The position numbers and the translations under genes are program-made. Shown here piece after piece: positions 1-5,973 of a stretch of DNA of 9,367 nt; position 1 is the first letter of the stretch, and each line of letters begins with the position of its first letter. Location: positions 1 to 9,367 of the forward strand of contig CALPQG020000070.1 of assembly GCA_943325655.2 (NCBI GenBank), in the 5' to 3' direction. The notes below the pieces were generated by a model that was not told where the DNA came from, made no database searches, and worked only from the letters and a program-made list of their open reading frames with translations. Source of the stretch: Bifidobacterium breve. Lineage in GTDB: Bacteria; Bacteroidota; Bacteroidia; Cytophagales; UBA9547.

Positions 1-1
1 A

Positions 2-397
2 AATATTTTTGCTGTGGGTGATATTGCCAATATGGAAACGCCTAAATATCCACGTGGACATCCGCAATTGGCCAATGTGGCGATTAACCAGGCTAAAAAT
101 TTTGCCGCTAATATCAAGAAAATCATCCTGAAACAACCTACTACTGAATTTGAATATGTGGACTTAGGATCTATGGCCACCATTGGAAGAAACAAAGCAG
201 TGGTCGATTTCCCGTTTGTAAAATTGAAAGGCTATTTTGCCTGGTTAATCTGGATGTTTTTGCATTTGATGCTCATCTTAACTGCGAAAAATAAACTGAT
301 CGTTTTTATCAATTGGGCTTGGGCATACATTACCAAAGACACTTCGCTTCGCTTGATTATCAAACAAAATAAACCTCAAAAGAATAGAGAGGATTGA
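2..397 (+). CDS. ndh: Type II NADH dehydrogenase (NDH-2), C-terminal part; 5' end outside window
   Basis: This is the 3' portion of a flavoprotein that passes electrons from NADH to membrane quinone without pumping protons. The reading frame is open from base 2 and reads NIFAVGDIA, the second FAD-binding signature (I-[FY]-A-x-G-D) found about 120-150 residues before the end of NDH-2 proteins. It is followed by PRGHPQLANVAINQA, a family-typical quinone-site helix. GSMATIGRNKAV comes next, also characteristic of NDH-2. Then a hydrophobic stretch (GYFAWLIWMFLHLMLIL) and a second aromatic-rich one form the membrane-associating C-terminus seen in bacterial NDH-2. The tail is short and basic and ends in TGA at 395-397. 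No nuo genes are visible nearby. The gene converges on the M43 protease gene. What is seen is the C-terminal third; the missing N-terminal part should hold the first GxGxxG site. An alternative class within the pyridine nucleotide-disulfide oxidoreductases is unlikely. Confidence 0.9.
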   Translation, partial: NIFAVGDIANMETPKYPRGHPQLANVAINQAKNFAANIKKIILKQPTTEFEYVDLGSMATIGRNKAVVDFPFVKLKGYFAWLIWMFLHLMLILTAKNKLIVFINWAWAYITKDTSLRLIIKQNKPQKNRED

Positions 398-446
398 GTC
401 GGTGTTTGCGTTGATACCGAAAGTCTAATGCTGTTTTAATTAAGAA

Positions 447-470
447 ATGTCAGGTGAAAACACTTGACAT
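447..470. repeat. Hairpin with 10-bp stem and AAAA loop between convergent genes
   Basis: ATGTCAGGTG at 447-456 and CACTTGACAT at 461-470 form a 10-bp stem with one G-T pair around the loop AAAA. The hairpin lies 50 nt after the NDH-2 stop codon. On the + strand there is no U-tract after it. On the - strand it is followed by the weakly T-rich TTCTTAATT. It may act as a 3'-end stabiliser or a non-canonical terminator, or it may be part of a dispersed repeat together with the adjoining palindrome. Confidence 0.6.
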
Positions 471-477
471 GGCGTAA

Positions 478-526
478 ATTCGTGCCACCACTAAATGTCA
501 ATGAAACTATAAGTGGTGGCACGAAT
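478..526. repeat. Perfect 15-bp inverted repeat with 19-nt loop (possible bidirectional terminator or palindromic repeat)
   Basis: ATTCGTGCCACCACT at 478-492 is exactly complementary to 512-526, separated by 19 nt. The repeat lies 11 bp before the stop codon of the M43 protease gene and 80 bp after that of NDH-2, so it is well placed to end both transcripts. Neither side carries a proper T-tract, so a dispersed palindromic unit is an equally good explanation. The loop contains ATGTCAA (495-501), which is complementary to the 3' arm of the preceding hairpin. Confidence 0.65.
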
Positions 527-537
527 ATGAAGCAATC

Positions 538-2184
538 TTACTCTGCTTTGGTACTGTCCGAAAATATTTCAGGAGTAGCCTTGGTTGGAGGCGTGATTAA
601 AAACGTTTTATCCAATCTTTTTTTTCTGCAGGAAGTACTTACTTCCATGCCAATGAGGGTGTTTTCTGTCATTACTGGAATTGGAAAGTAAAGTGTTTTT
701 CCTGTTCCTTTTAAGCGTGAGCCTTGGTTTTCTTCAGCGATGACCATTTCGTAGTAACAATTTTTATTGCTGTTTTTGACCGCAAGATACGTGGAAGAAT
801 CTGTACTCAAATTGGCCTTCACAGTGTACACCACACCAACATTGTCAGGAATAGAAGCGACGTTAACTGTATGCCTGTCTGACAATACAAAATCGCATTC
901 CTGAAATGAATTACAGGCAATCACCGTAAAGGTAGTTTTGGTGTATAATTTGTTGCTGGTCAGGGTAATGGTACCTCCATTTCCTTCAATAATGGGTCCT
1001 ACTTTTTTGTCGTTTTGACGCAATTGATAGGTAGCCCCTTTGCGGGAGGAATTTACATGTACCTCTACTTTTCCTCCATAACATACTTCATCGTCACCTG
1101 ACAAATAGGAGTCGGGTATTACCCTAATGGGGAAATTGTGGTTAATGGTGCAATTGCCCGGACGGGAAAGTGTCAAGGAAATTACGGTGTCAGATGTGGG
1201 ATAAATTACTGTGGTTCTGCTTGAATCGCCATTGCTCCATTTGTACCCTGAACCTCCTGATGCGCTCAAAGTAACGGCTTCATTGGGGAAAACCAGGCTA
1301 TCAGACATTTTGAATTTGACGTCTAATTGCTGCAAATGTATTTTGAAATTGCAGTACATTTCCAACATCTTGTTGTATTGGTCTTTGCTGAATTTATTCC
1401 TGCATTCATTGCGGCCGTAAGACATGTAATTAGCTAAATCGGGTTTGAATAGCTGTTTGTTACGGTCCAAAAACCTGCCCGACCAATTGCAGTTTTCATC
1501 AATCATCACGCCATGCAATCCCGGATCAGCAGGCGTGTCGCACAACAAATCTCCAGCTTTGTAGCAATTGGATTGGTCCACCAATTCTTGGCCGAACCCA
1601 TGCTCATGTGTATGGTATAATCCTAAAAAATGCCCCATTTCATGACTCATCGTGGAGTTATTGATGCAACATTCTCCTTTTAAAATAATGAAATCTTTTT
1701 TATGAATGGGGTAATACGTATAACCACAAGTATTGCCAGGTTCACTCAGTACAATGTCGTGAACAAAAAACAGGTTGATGACATTGGCTTGTAAATAATT
1801 GGACAACAAAGCTTCTTCGGCAATGTCATAAGCATAAAGTTTGTCGCTGTTGATGTAGGTAATGTTACAGATCTCAAAACCCAAATTGATAGGCGCAAAA
1901 TCCTGGTTGATTTTTTGGACGGCTTCTTGCGCCTGATCTTCAGAAATGGCATTTACACCTTCACTATTGCTTAAAATATAAACCTTTATTGCCAAAGTGG
2001 TTTTATAATCCAGTTTTTGAAGTGTCGGAGATTGAGCAACTACATGTTGTAATTCGTAATTGATTTGTTCAGGGCTGAGTGTGGTGCCGCATATACTCAT
2101 AAAACCTGCTTCTTGTCGTACCAAAACCAGTACGATTACAAGCAAAGCAACAAACAGTTTTTTTAGGAGATTTTTATTGAACAT
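538..2184 (-). CDS. Secreted M43-family (cytophagalysin/pappalysin-like) zinc metalloprotease
   Basis: This is a predicted exported metallopeptidase of the metzincin clan, 548 aa. The ATG at 2184 was chosen over a TTG seven codons upstream because it gives a clean signal peptide: a Lys-containing start (MFNKNLLKK) and a hydrophobic core at residues 10-22. A conserved-looking Cys-Gly-Thr follows at about 32-34. The zinc site HEMGHFLGLYH is at 181-191 (Zn ligands His181, His185, His191; catalytic Glu182). GDLLCDTPADP at 211-221 is a block typical of M43 proteases. The Met-turn NYMSYG has its Met at 254. From about residue 290 the protein is beta-rich and Cys-containing, with two or three Ig/PKD-like segments (one with the YKWSNGD motif), probably for binding or as a stalk. 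The C-terminus (PPTKATPEIFSDSTKAE) does not look like a type IX secretion sorting domain. The substrate is unknown. Family and catalytic competence are well supported; location beyond the inner membrane is inferred. Confidence 0.9.
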   Translation of the reverse strand: MFNKNLLKKLFVALLVIVLVLVRQEAGFMSICGTTLSPEQINYELQHVVAQSPTLQKLDYKTTLAIKVYILSNSEGVNAISEDQAQEAVQKINQDFAPINLGFEICNITYINSDKLYAYDIAEEALLSNYLQANVINLFFVHDIVLSEPGNTCGYTYYPIHKKDFIILKGECCINNSTMSHEMGHFLGLYHTHEHGFGQELVDQSNCYKAGDLLCDTPADPGLHGVMIDENCNWSGRFLDRNKQLFKPDLANYMSYGRNECRNKFSKDQYNKMLEMYCNFKIHLQQLDVKFKMSDSLVFPNEAVTLSASGGSGYKWSNGDSSRTTVIYPTSDTVISLTLSRPGNCTINHNFPIRVIPDSYLSGDDEVCYGGKVEVHVNSSRKGATYQLRQNDKKVGPIIEGNGGTITLTSNKLYTKTTFTVIACNSFQECDFVLSDRHTVNVASIPDNVGVVYTVKANLSTDSSTYLAVKNSNKNCYYEMVIAEENQGSRLKGTGKTLYFPIPVMTENTLIGMEVSTSCRKKRLDKTFLITPPTKATPEIFSDSTKAE

Positions 2185-2244
2185 GATGATGGTAATGAAT
2201 AACAAAGTAATTCATTAGTAGCAATAATTGTAAATAAATTAAGA

Positions 2245-2278
2245 AAATATTTAATTATTGTTTTATGAATTGATATGC
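2245..2278. repeat. 34-bp direct repeat, copy 1
   Basis: This copy begins AAATATTTAATTATTG and ends GAATTGATATGC. It matches 2520-2553 at 33 of 34 positions, with a single T/C difference. The starts of the two copies are 275 bp apart. The similarity stops abruptly on both sides. Confidence 0.9.
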
Positions 2279-2309
2279 AGGGCAAACGCATTAAAATAAA
2301 AAGTAGCTC

Positions 2310-2500
2310 AAAAGCCCCACCCCAGCGCTACGCTTGTAAATTCCCACTCTCGTGCTCAGTTATAAAGGAGAGGGAACTGTCCATTAATCATAAATTTGTG
2401 ATTCATTCATAGAAAACCTACTCGTTTTCAAAAAATAATTATGATTTCATCGGGATATAAAGCCCTTCTCCTTTGGAGAAGGGTTTGGGATGAGGCTTTT
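2310..2500. mobile_element. MITE-like element (~191 bp) with imperfect 15-bp terminal inverted repeats
   Basis: The left end AAAAGCCCCACCCCA (2310-2324) matches the reverse complement of the right end TGGGATGAGGCTTTT (2486-2500) at 13 of 15 positions. The interior is non-coding and rich in hairpins: AGCG-CTA-CGCT at 2324-2334; an interrupted stem pairing TTCCCACTCTC (2341-2351) with GAGAGGGAA (2368-2376); and a perfect 9-bp stem CCCTTCTCC/GGAGAAGGG with a TTT loop at 2463-2483. Short, non-coding, GC-richer than its surroundings and palindromic at the ends fits a miniature inverted-repeat element or a REP-like unit. No transposase is nearby and no ordinary short target duplication directly abuts the ends, so mobility is inferred. 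Confidence 0.5.
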
Positions 2501-2519
2501 TACATTGAATTTTTAGTCT

Positions 2520-2553
2520 AAATATTTAATTATTGTTTCATGAATTGATATGC
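2520..2553. repeat. 34-bp direct repeat, copy 2
   Basis: This is the second copy of the repeat at 2245-2278, with one mismatch. It lies 19 bp beyond the right inverted end of the MITE-like element, whereas copy 1 lies 31 bp before its left end. The pair therefore brackets the element asymmetrically. Confidence 0.9.
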
Positions 2554-2694
2554 TTTACGATGATAAATCATTCAGCGGTAGCACTTATATGGTTGTTTCT
2601 TCAATTTGATTCAGAAATTTTTGTCCATACAAAGTACTATGGGGAATTTTAAGGTTTTTTGTTGCGCTTAAGGGAATATTTGGAGTTCAATATT

Positions 2695-3012
2695 TTAAAG
2701 TGCATTCTTGCTCTTTTCATAAAATACTTCACCTACACGGTTGATATGTTTTATCAGGTCTTGATTTGAAATTTGTTCAAAAATTGAAATGTCAAATAAA
2801 TAAGGTAAAAGTAGGTCATCAATTTTATGCTCAATACTATTGGTGATTGTTAAATCTAATTTATTTCCAATCAAAGTAAAATCAATATCTGAGCCAGGTT
2901 TATAGTTTCCTTTGGCTCTTGAACCATATAAAATAACTTTTTCAACTTCATGAAATGCCTCAAATACACGTTGAATTTTTTGAATATCAGTATCTGTCAG
3001 TCCATATTTCAT
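2695..3012 (-). CDS. MNT-type nucleotidyltransferase (MntA/HI0073-like), probable antitoxin partner of the HEPN gene
   Basis: This is a small (105 aa) minimal nucleotidyltransferase of the DNA polymerase-beta superfamily. The signature GSRAKGNYKPGSDID at residues 30-44 is an exact GSx10DxD motif with metal-binding Asp42 and Asp44. The third acidic residue is probably Asp74 in YLFDISIFEQ. The start is the ATG at 3012, which overlaps the TGA of the upstream HEPN gene by four bases (ATGA), so the two are translationally coupled. An in-frame ATG further upstream (3051) would lie inside the HEPN gene and lacks family similarity. In characterised HEPN/MNT modules the MNT protein neutralises the HEPN RNase by transferring AMP to a Tyr near its active site; here that role is inferred from the pairing. 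The catalytic residues appear intact. The tail is short and basic. Confidence 0.9.
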   Translation of the reverse strand: MKYGLTDTDIQKIQRVFEAFHEVEKVILYGSRAKGNYKPGSDIDFTLIGNKLDLTITNSIEHKIDDLLLPYLFDISIFEQISNQDLIKHINRVGEVFYEKSKNAL

Positions 3013-3407
3013 AATGATTTTTCCATTGTTGTTTTGAATGCTACAAAACAATCGTAATAAGTATCCAATATTTTGGTAACGATTTCTTCAGCGGTATCTT
3101 CATTGTAGGTATTGCTTGATTTCATTCTGCTTTGAATCATGTCCATCCATTCGTTACCTGTGCTTATCAAACCTCTATTAAAGGCTAGTCTTATGGCATC
3201 TCTGCTTCCTCTAATGTCGTTTTCACCCTGATATTCAAAATAGTCTTTCATTACATTCCAAGCCAATTCATAAGTGTACTCAAACGCTTGAATTAATCCT
3301 TGCTGTTCCAGTTCGTTAAGGTTTCCCTTATCAATAAATTTTTGAAGTTGACTTAAAGCCTTATTGTAATTAGAAAATCTTTGTTTCCATCTAATACCTA
3401 AGTCCAT
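3009..3407 (-). CDS. HEPN-domain protein (HI0074-like nucleotidyltransferase-binding protein / HepT-type toxin) with altered active-site motif
   Basis: This is a 132-aa all-helical protein of the HI0074 family (nucleotidyltransferase substrate-binding, HEPN superfamily). It is recognised by the LxxxxxLxQxF helix, by AFEYTYELAWNVMKDY at 41-56, and by SRDAIRLAFNRGLI at 68-81 followed by WMDMIQSR. HEPN RNase toxins carry R-x4-6-H-x-Y. Here residues 94-101 read R-MKSS-N-T-Y, so Arg94 and Tyr101 are present but the His position holds Asn99. In the HepT/MntA system the matching Tyr is the AMPylated residue. The protein may therefore be a weak or inactive RNase that still binds, and could be modified by, its partner. 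It is the first gene of a two-gene cassette and overlaps the MNT gene by 4 nt. The start ATG at 3407 has no Shine-Dalgarno site. Family call firm; toxin function uncertain. Confidence 0.87.
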   Translation of the reverse strand: MDLGIRWKQRFSNYNKALSQLQKFIDKGNLNELEQQGLIQAFEYTYELAWNVMKDYFEYQGENDIRGSRDAIRLAFNRGLISTGNEWMDMIQSRMKSSNTYNEDTAEEIVTKILDTYYDCFVAFKTTMEKSL

Positions 3408-3485
3408 GTACTTTAATTTTATTGAATATAGATTTGAAATTTAGTAAAACTATAAATAATCACCCGTTAATTTCAATATCATAGT

Positions 3486-5081
3486 TTATTTTTCAATAAT
3501 ACTTCCATATTTCAACACCAATTGTTCAGCACATCTTTCACCATCCATGGCGGCAGAAACAATTCCTCCTGCGTACCCTGCACCTTCTCCACAAGGGTAC
3601 AAACGTTTGGTGGAAATATGTTCTAAGGTTTCTTTGTCACGCGGTACGCGAACAGGAGAGGAGGTACGACTTTCGACCCCAATGATTTGTGCGTCATTGC
3701 TCAGGTAGCCACGCATTTTATTGCCAAACATTTTAAATCCTTCTCTCAAGCGGTAGGCAATAGGAGCAGGTAAAATGTCGTCCATGAGCACTGATTTCAA
3801 ACCCGGTTGGTAAGAAGTTTCGAGTAAAGAAGAAGACAATTTCCCTTGCACAAAATCAAGTAATTTTTGGGCAGGAGCAACCTGTGTTCCGCCTGCAATG
3901 GCGCAAGCTTTTTGCTCTATGGCTTTTTGGTATTCCAAAGCAGCAAATACGCCATGGTCTTTGTAAGCAACCCAATCGGTTTCATCTACAGAAACGACAA
4001 TACCTGAATTAGAGAATTTAGAATCTCTTCTTGAAGGAGACATCCCATTCACCACAATTTCTCCAGGAGCTGTTGCCGATGGCACAATAAATCCTCCCGG
4101 GCACATGCAAAAAGAAAAAACGCCCTTTTCAATATTTTTATAGGCCACCTGTGCAACCAAAGCATAACTAGATGCAGGTAAGTGTGCACCTCTTTCTCCA
4201 TTTTCACAATGGTATTGAATACCGTCAATCAGGGATTGTTGGTGTTCAACCCGCACGCCAAGTGCAAATGGTTTGGCTTCAATGACAATGTTGTTTTTGT
4301 GGAGCATGTAAAAAATATCTCTTGCAGAATGGCCTGTGGCCAATATTACGCCGATTCCTGTATAGGTTTTTCCTGCTGCTGTTTGAACAGCTTTCAGCTC
4401 ATTGTCTTGTACTTCAAAGTCAACTATTTTGGTATCAAACAAAACTTCTCCACCCGCTTTTAAAATAGATTCCCGCAGGTCAGCTACCAAAGTAGGTAAT
4501 TTGTTGGTGCCAATATGTGGATGTGCATCTATTAGTATTTCTTCTTTGGCTCCATGGGCCACCAATATTTCCAAAATTCTACGGATATCTCCACGCTTTT
4601 TGGATCGTGTATAGAGTTTGCCATCAGAATAGGTTCCGGCTCCACCTTCTCCGAAACAATAATTGCTTTCAGGATTTACAATTTGGTCTCTGTTGATTGC
4701 CGCCAAATCTCGGCGACGTGCGCGCACATCTTTACCACGTTCAAAAACAATGGGTTTATATCCCAATTCTATACAACGCAAAGCCGCAAACAAGCCTGCT
4801 GGTCCAGCGCCAACAATCAGTACTTGAGGTTTATCACTTACATCCTGGTATTTTTTTTCGAAGCTTAAAAAGGGGGTAATTGGCTCATTGTAAAAAACTT
4901 CAACGTCGATGTTGATTTTAACTTGTCTGCCTCGTGCATCTACAGAACGGCGTAGTTTACGCAGGTATATTTTTGATGGATCTTCAAAATCTTGTAATGA
5001 AGTAATGTGTTGTAACAATGCCGCCTCATTATAGGCGATTTCAGGAGGCAATACTAGGGAATAAATCTTAGACACAGGCAA
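3486..5081 (-). CDS. COG2509-family FAD-dependent oxidoreductase, function unassigned
   Basis: This is a predicted cytosolic flavoprotein of 531 aa, full length for the family. The N-terminal ~75 residues form the extension typical of COG2509 proteins, with YLRKLRRSVDARGRQVKINIDVEV at 39-62. A dinucleotide-binding fold follows: VLIVGAGPAGLFAAL at 87-101 (GxGxxG) with an acidic strand end at FERG (113-116). GEGGAGTYSDGKLYTR at 144-159 contacts FAD in related oxidoreductases. GVILATGHSARDIF is the second nucleotide-binding signature, and PCGEGAGYAGGIVSAAMDG near 496-514 closes the FAD site. The substrate is unknown. No ATG is available in the right place, so the start is probably the TTG at 5081, or a GTG two codons later. 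A good Bacteroidota -7 box lies at 5114-5121, leaving a leader of roughly 25 nt. The gene is single and divergent from yraN. The spacing to the HEPN gene (78 bp) suggests separate transcription of the cassette or weak read-through. Confidence 0.9.
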   Translation of the reverse strand: MPVSKIYSLVLPPEIAYNEAALLQHITSLQDFEDPSKIYLRKLRRSVDARGRQVKINIDVEVFYNEPITPFLSFEKKYQDVSDKPQVLIVGAGPAGLFAALRCIELGYKPIVFERGKDVRARRRDLAAINRDQIVNPESNYCFGEGGAGTYSDGKLYTRSKKRGDIRRILEILVAHGAKEEILIDAHPHIGTNKLPTLVADLRESILKAGGEVLFDTKIVDFEVQDNELKAVQTAAGKTYTGIGVILATGHSARDIFYMLHKNNIVIEAKPFALGVRVEHQQSLIDGIQYHCENGERGAHLPASSYALVAQVAYKNIEKGVFSFCMCPGGFIVPSATAPGEIVVNGMSPSRRDSKFSNSGIVVSVDETDWVAYKDHGVFAALEYQKAIEQKACAIAGGTQVAPAQKLLDFVQGKLSSSLLETSYQPGLKSVLMDDILPAPIAYRLREGFKMFGNKMRGYLSNDAQIIGVESRTSSPVRVPRDKETLEHISTKRLYPCGEGAGYAGGIVSAAMDGERCAEQLVLKYGSIIEK

Positions 5082-5113
5082 AGGTTTTAGGAAGCAACAT
5101 GTTAGATTAAGGA

Positions 5114-5121
5114 CAAATGTA
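5114..5121 (-). promoter_or_regulatory. Candidate Bacteroidota -7 promoter box for the COG2509 gene
   Basis: On the - strand this reads TACATTTG, an exact TAnnTTTG. Transcription would start about 7 nt further on, near 5107, placing the TTG start codon about 26 nt downstream. A matching -33 TTG was not found at the usual distance. Confidence 0.4.
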
Positions 5122-5260
5122 CAATTAAAATTAAGGTTAAATTATGTGGGGCTGAAAAATAATCCTATAAATAATTGCGTTACTAGTGATAGTTTGAACA
5201 ATAGTGTTTTTCTTTTTTTAATTGTGAGTCTTCAAAATAATAATGCTACTATATATTCGG

Positions 5261-5340
5261 TTGCGTTAGGGATAGTCCCGAAGCTTCGGGATTGTTTGAT
5301 CCCGATTTTCATCGGGAGAGTGCCGATAGCCCGACGCCCT
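5261..5340 (+). ncRNA. Compact multi-hairpin element, possible structured RNA of the Bacteroidota Flavo-1 kind
   Basis: An outer stem pairs GCGT and GGG (5263-5266, 5269-5271) with CCC and ACGC (5330-5332, 5334-5337). Inside it are the 16-bp perfect palindrome TCCCGAAGCTTCGGGA (5276-5291) and a 7-bp hairpin TCCCGAT/ATCGGGA with a TTTC loop (5300-5317). The right-hand junction AGAGTGCCGATAG stays unpaired. The flanks GCGTTAGGGATAG and GATAGCCCGACGCCC resemble, from memory, a recurrent Bacteroidota intergenic motif that I associate with the Flavo-1 RNA; this family name is tentative. It lies 80 bp before yraN on the same strand. A mere palindromic repeat is the alternative. Confidence 0.45.
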
Positions 5341-5419
5341 TCTTATTCATGTGTAATTTTTCTAAATAGCTGTTTTGGATACACAAACAAATACATTTTA
5401 AGTTTTAAATTTTAATCTT

Positions 5420-5773
5420 ATGAATGCAACTCAAAATACAAATACAGCATTAGGCCGTATCGGTGAAGAAGCGGCTGTGAAGTTTTTGCGAGAAAAAGGA
5501 TATCAAATTCTGGTACAAAACTACCGGTACAGGAAAGATGAAATTGATATTATAGCAAAACATGGAAAACTACTCGTCTTTGTGGAAGTAAAAGCGAGGA
5601 AAAACAATTATTACGGTTATCCCGAAGAGTTTGTCAATAAGGCTAAGGCAAGTAATATCATTCGGGCAGCGCAAAATTATATCATCACCAAAAATTGGGT
5701 GTCAGGAATTAGGTTTGACATTATTGCGATTACAGGTGAGGAACTGGTACATTTTGAAGATGCTTTTTATTGA
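5420..5773 (+). CDS. yraN: YraN/UPF0102 family protein (endonuclease-like fold)
   Basis: This 117-aa protein is full length for the UPF0102 family, which adopts a restriction-endonuclease/Holliday-junction-resolvase-like fold; the cellular role is unsettled. The N-terminus LGRIGEEAAVKFLREKGYQIL (11-31) is the family helix. The putative metal-binding core is EIDII at 41-45 (Glu41, Asp43), followed by LVFVEVKAR at 52-60 (Glu56, Lys58). The GYPEEFVNKAKASNIIRAAQNYI and RFDIIAI segments complete the fold. The residue before Glu41 is Asp, where most relatives have Gly (GEID). The start ATG is chosen because the family motif begins about ten residues later. There is no Shine-Dalgarno site, as expected for this phylum. 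The gene is monocistronic, with a T-tract-bearing hairpin about 40 nt beyond its stop codon. Confidence 0.93.
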   Translation: MNATQNTNTALGRIGEEAAVKFLREKGYQILVQNYRYRKDEIDIIAKHGKLLVFVEVKARKNNYYGYPEEFVNKAKASNIIRAAQNYIITKNWVSGIRFDIIAITGEELVHFEDAFY

Positions 5774-5787
5774 GGATGATGTGTGCC

Positions 5788-5838
5788 CAACCCGAAGGGT
5801 TGAACTATAATAGCCCTGTATGAAATGCGGGTTTTTTT
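5788..5838 (+). terminator. Repeat-derived hairpins plus T7 tract after yraN (candidate terminator)
   Basis: CAACCC-GAA-GGGTTG at 5788-5802 is a tight 6-bp hairpin. It is followed by AGCCC (5812-5816) pairing with GGGTT (5829-5833), counting one G-T pair, over a 12-nt loop and running into seven Ts at 5832-5838. The position 40 nt after the yraN stop codon suits a rho-independent terminator. The sequence also resembles the degenerate 'CCCGAAGGG..GAA' hairpin repeats scattered in Bacteroidota genomes (from memory), so it may be an old repeat reused as a terminator. Confidence 0.4.
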
Positions 5839-5852
5839 GGCAATAGTTAAAC

Positions 5853-5882
5853 AAAACCAAATTGTAGAACAACTATGGTTTT
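5853..5882. repeat. Interrupted hairpin AAAACCA/TGGTTTT
   Basis: AAAACCA (5853-5859) pairs with TGGTTTT (5876-5882). Inside it, TTGT (5862-5865) pairs with ACAA (5869-5872) over an AGA loop. It sits between the yraN hairpin and the large palindrome. No function can be assigned. Confidence 0.4.
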
Positions 5883-5973
5883 TGTCAGTTGAAGAAGCTT
5901 TAACGGACGTTTTAAATTGGGTCTTGCTGTGCCACGTGTTAAAATTCATACAAATAAAAAATACAGTGATGCC

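Larger units (their letters stand above)
2206..2694. other. 489-bp gene-free region with MITE-like repeats
   Basis: There is no credible coding frame on either strand. The left and middle parts hold two 34-bp direct repeats bracketing an imperfect terminal-inverted-repeat segment, listed separately. The remainder (2554-2694) is plain AT-rich DNA just after the stop of the MNT gene. No obvious terminator with a T-tract follows that gene. Confidence 0.6.
5082..5419. other. 338-bp divergent intergenic region
   Basis: This region separates the COG2509 gene (-) from yraN (+). It holds a candidate promoter for the former near its left side and a GC-rich structured element at 5261-5340. The rest is AT-rich with no believable ORF. 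I found no convincing TAnnTTTG promoter for yraN. Confidence 0.6.

Noticed and set aside
464..691. Plus-strand frame of 75 codons
   Set aside because: It runs across the inverted repeat and the antisense of the M43 protease C-terminus, with no recognisable family; it is a shadow frame.
2184..2205. TTG start seven codons upstream for the M43 protease
   Set aside because: The ATG at 2184 gives a standard basic-then-hydrophobic signal peptide; the upstream extension adds hydrophobic residues ahead of the basic segment.
2600..2691. Minus-strand frame without stops encoding about 33 residues (NIPLSATKNLKIP...), after the MNT gene
   Set aside because: It begins just after a stop, lacks a sensible start codon and matches no family I recognise. 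It is too short to claim as a gene remnant.
5146..5415. Plus-strand 89-codon frame in the intergenic region before yraN
   Set aside because: It overlaps the structured GC-rich element and has no family similarity. Its composition (long runs of Asn, Phe and Leu) looks like translated AT-rich spacer.
5767..5949. Minus-strand 60-codon frame ending ...VQPFGLGTHHPQ
   Set aside because: It lies over the yraN terminator hairpins and the last codons of yraN. Its sequence is what translated hairpin repeats typically give, so it is not a gene.
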